Source: an uncultured Collinsella sp. (GTDB lineage Bacteria > Actinomycetota > Coriobacteriia > Coriobacteriales > Coriobacteriaceae). From it: 42,211 bases of DNA. Positions 41,132-42,211 of the stretch are shown here, piece after piece. The notes under the pieces are model-generated. The model worked only from the letters and a program-made list of their open reading frames with translations. It was not told the origin of the DNA and ran no database searches. The first letter of the stretch is position 1, and each line of letters opens with the position of its first letter. Position numbers and translations under genes: made by a program. The stretch spans positions 1-42,211 of the forward strand of contig CABUJH010000012.1 in assembly GCA_902491895.1 (NCBI GenBank), in the 5' to 3' direction.

Positions 41132-41971
41132 ATGGCGATCTATGTGACATCTGATGCTCACGGGCACGTGCGTGCGCTTGACGAAGCCCTGTCTAAGATC
41201 TCGTTGACGTCCGACGACACGCTGTACGTGCTGGGCGACATGATCGATCGCGGGCCCGATCCGGTCGGCGTTATTAAGCTCGTGCGCTCGCTGCCCAACG
41301 CCCACGTGCTCAAGGGTAATCACGAGCAGATCATGCTCGATGCCATCATTGGCCAGGATCCGCTCGATGCCGAGACCTGGGATATCAACGGTGGTTGGAC
41401 GACGCGCGAGCAGCTCAACGACATGGAATTTGAGGCATACGAGGAGCTCGTGCGATGGATGGCCGCGCTGCCGCTCTACGCAGTGGTCGAGACCGAGGAG
41501 CGCCCGTATCTGCTGGTACATGCTGGAATCGAGATGAAGGCGGCGCGCGCGTTTTTGCTTGAGCATGGCGTCGATTGTGCCGATGGCGTCGGAGCGGTGG
41601 GTGCCGATCGCGAGCTGTTGCAGCAGATGCTCGCGGTGCAGTCGTCCGATGACCTGCTATGGATTCGTCACGGCTATTGGGATGTGCCGACCGGGCTGCT
41701 TTCTGCCGAGGGCAAGGGCCCGGTCGTGGTGAGCGGTCACACGCCCACGGTATCGCTTGGGCGCTATTGCGAGGTCGGTGGTCTGGCGGGGCTCGATGAG
41801 GAATCGGGACGCGGGCAGATCGTGCGCTTGGGCGGCGAGGACACTGCCGGCGTGCCCGATCGCATCGACATCGACTGCGCCGCCGCCACCGGCTCCGAGT
41901 TCGGTCGAGTGGGCATCCTGCGCCTGGACGACGGGGCGGAGTTCTACGCGAACATCAACCCGGGCGAATAA
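41132..41971 (+). CDS. PPP-family metallophosphoesterase
   Basis: A 279-residue phosphatase. Di-metal motifs: VTSDAHGH (D8, H10), LGDMIDRGPDP, LKGNHEQ and a late SGHTPT histidine, the pattern of PPP-type serine/threonine phosphatases and ApaH-like diadenosine tetraphosphatases. The bacterial substrate cannot be told apart by sequence here. AAGGAG lies 9 bases before the ATG. It is a single-gene unit. Confidence 0.9.
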   Translation: MAIYVTSDAHGHVRALDEALSKISLTSDDTLYVLGDMIDRGPDPVGVIKLVRSLPNAHVLKGNHEQIMLDAIIGQDPLDAETWDINGGWTTREQLNDMEFEAYEELVRWMAALPLYAVVETEERPYLLVHAGIEMKAARAFLLEHGVDCADGVGAVGADRELLQQMLAVQSSDDLLWIRHGYWDVPTGLLSAEGKGPVVVSGHTPTVSLGRYCEVGGLAGLDEESGRGQIVRLGGEDTAGVPDRIDIDCAAATGSEFGRVGILRLDDGAEFYANINPGE

Positions 41972-42211
41972 TCGGTGCAAGGGGTAGCTAATTTGGGACG
42001 GGGCTTTTTTACTACTTTTGCCCTTCTGCCCGCTAATTGATTTCTCTGGGACGGGGATTAAATAATCATTTGGCTGCCCGCTGGCTAAGTGAGTAGACTT
42101 TTTTGGAAATGCCGAGCACCCAACATATTTGCCTCAATAAAACCGACGCTCCTATAAGTTGTCAATAGGCAGTTTGCGGGAGCGCTCCCTTCAATTCGCA
42201 CAGGAGCTCGT
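41972..42211. other. Non-coding end of window
   Basis: No gene is supported in these 240 bases. Two GGGACGGGG blocks (about 41996 and 42049) and T runs at 42005 and 42099 suggest terminator or dispersed-repeat material. Confidence 0.5.

Noticed and set aside
1..42211. tRNA, rRNA, transposase or integrase genes
   Set aside because: None was recognised on either strand; the island has no visible integrase or tRNA attachment site inside the window.

Overview
The window looks like a chromosomal segment of a GC-rich Gram-positive gut actinobacterium, most likely Collinsella or a close Coriobacteriia relative. This is inferred from base composition, strong AGGAG ribosome sites, protein flavour and gene content; no rRNA or tRNA gene is present to confirm it. 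Most of the DNA is ordinary core chromosome, but about 21.4-39.3 kb is a defence island.

Left part (1-8.9 kb): the end of a phosphate-uptake operon (pstC partial, pstA, pstB) closed by a strong terminator, a Uup-type ABC-F ATPase with a Cof-type HAD phosphatase, a short DtxR-family metal regulator, a 127-base near-perfect hairpin, and a zinc/cadmium resistance block on the minus strand (SmtB-type repressor, free-standing HMA metallochaperone, P1B ATPase). That block has three matching operator palindromes.

Middle part (8.9-21.4 kb): an AT-richer nuclease-like gene, a DEDDh exonuclease-domain protein, a His-rich ArsP_2-type metal permease, yaiI-hdeD, a nitroreductase behind a DtxR-like box, two histidine phosphatases, and a serC-serA / M20 peptidase / DUF1015 cluster. 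It ends with an orphan, apparently truncated Phd-type antitoxin.

Defence island (21.7-38.0 kb): a complete type 1 BREX operon, brxA-brxB-brxC-pglX-pglZ-brxL, followed by two unrecognised genes. Three things are unusual. First, pglX is split exactly between its target-recognition part and its C-terminal part. Second, an AT-rich gene for a protein with a HEPN-type RNALAH motif lies between the halves. Third, brxA carries a run of nine G near its start that could act as an on/off switch. The AT-rich patch (about 28.74-30.2 kb) covers the recognition region plus the HEPN gene, as if that block had been exchanged as a unit.

Right part (38.0-42.2 kb): a DUF3800 gene convergent with the BREX operon, and beside it three copies of a tiny promoter-hairpin-linker-terminator unit, each predicted to make an RNA of about 56-58 nt. 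The linker of every copy is complementary (9/9, 8/9, and 9 pairs with one G-U) to the Shine-Dalgarno region of the DUF3800 gene. The copy next to the gene forms a 9-bp stem that would bury that Shine-Dalgarno site. This protein-RNA module is the best candidate here for a poorly described system. A 96-base hairpin, an NhaP2-type antiporter and a PPP-family phosphatase complete the window.
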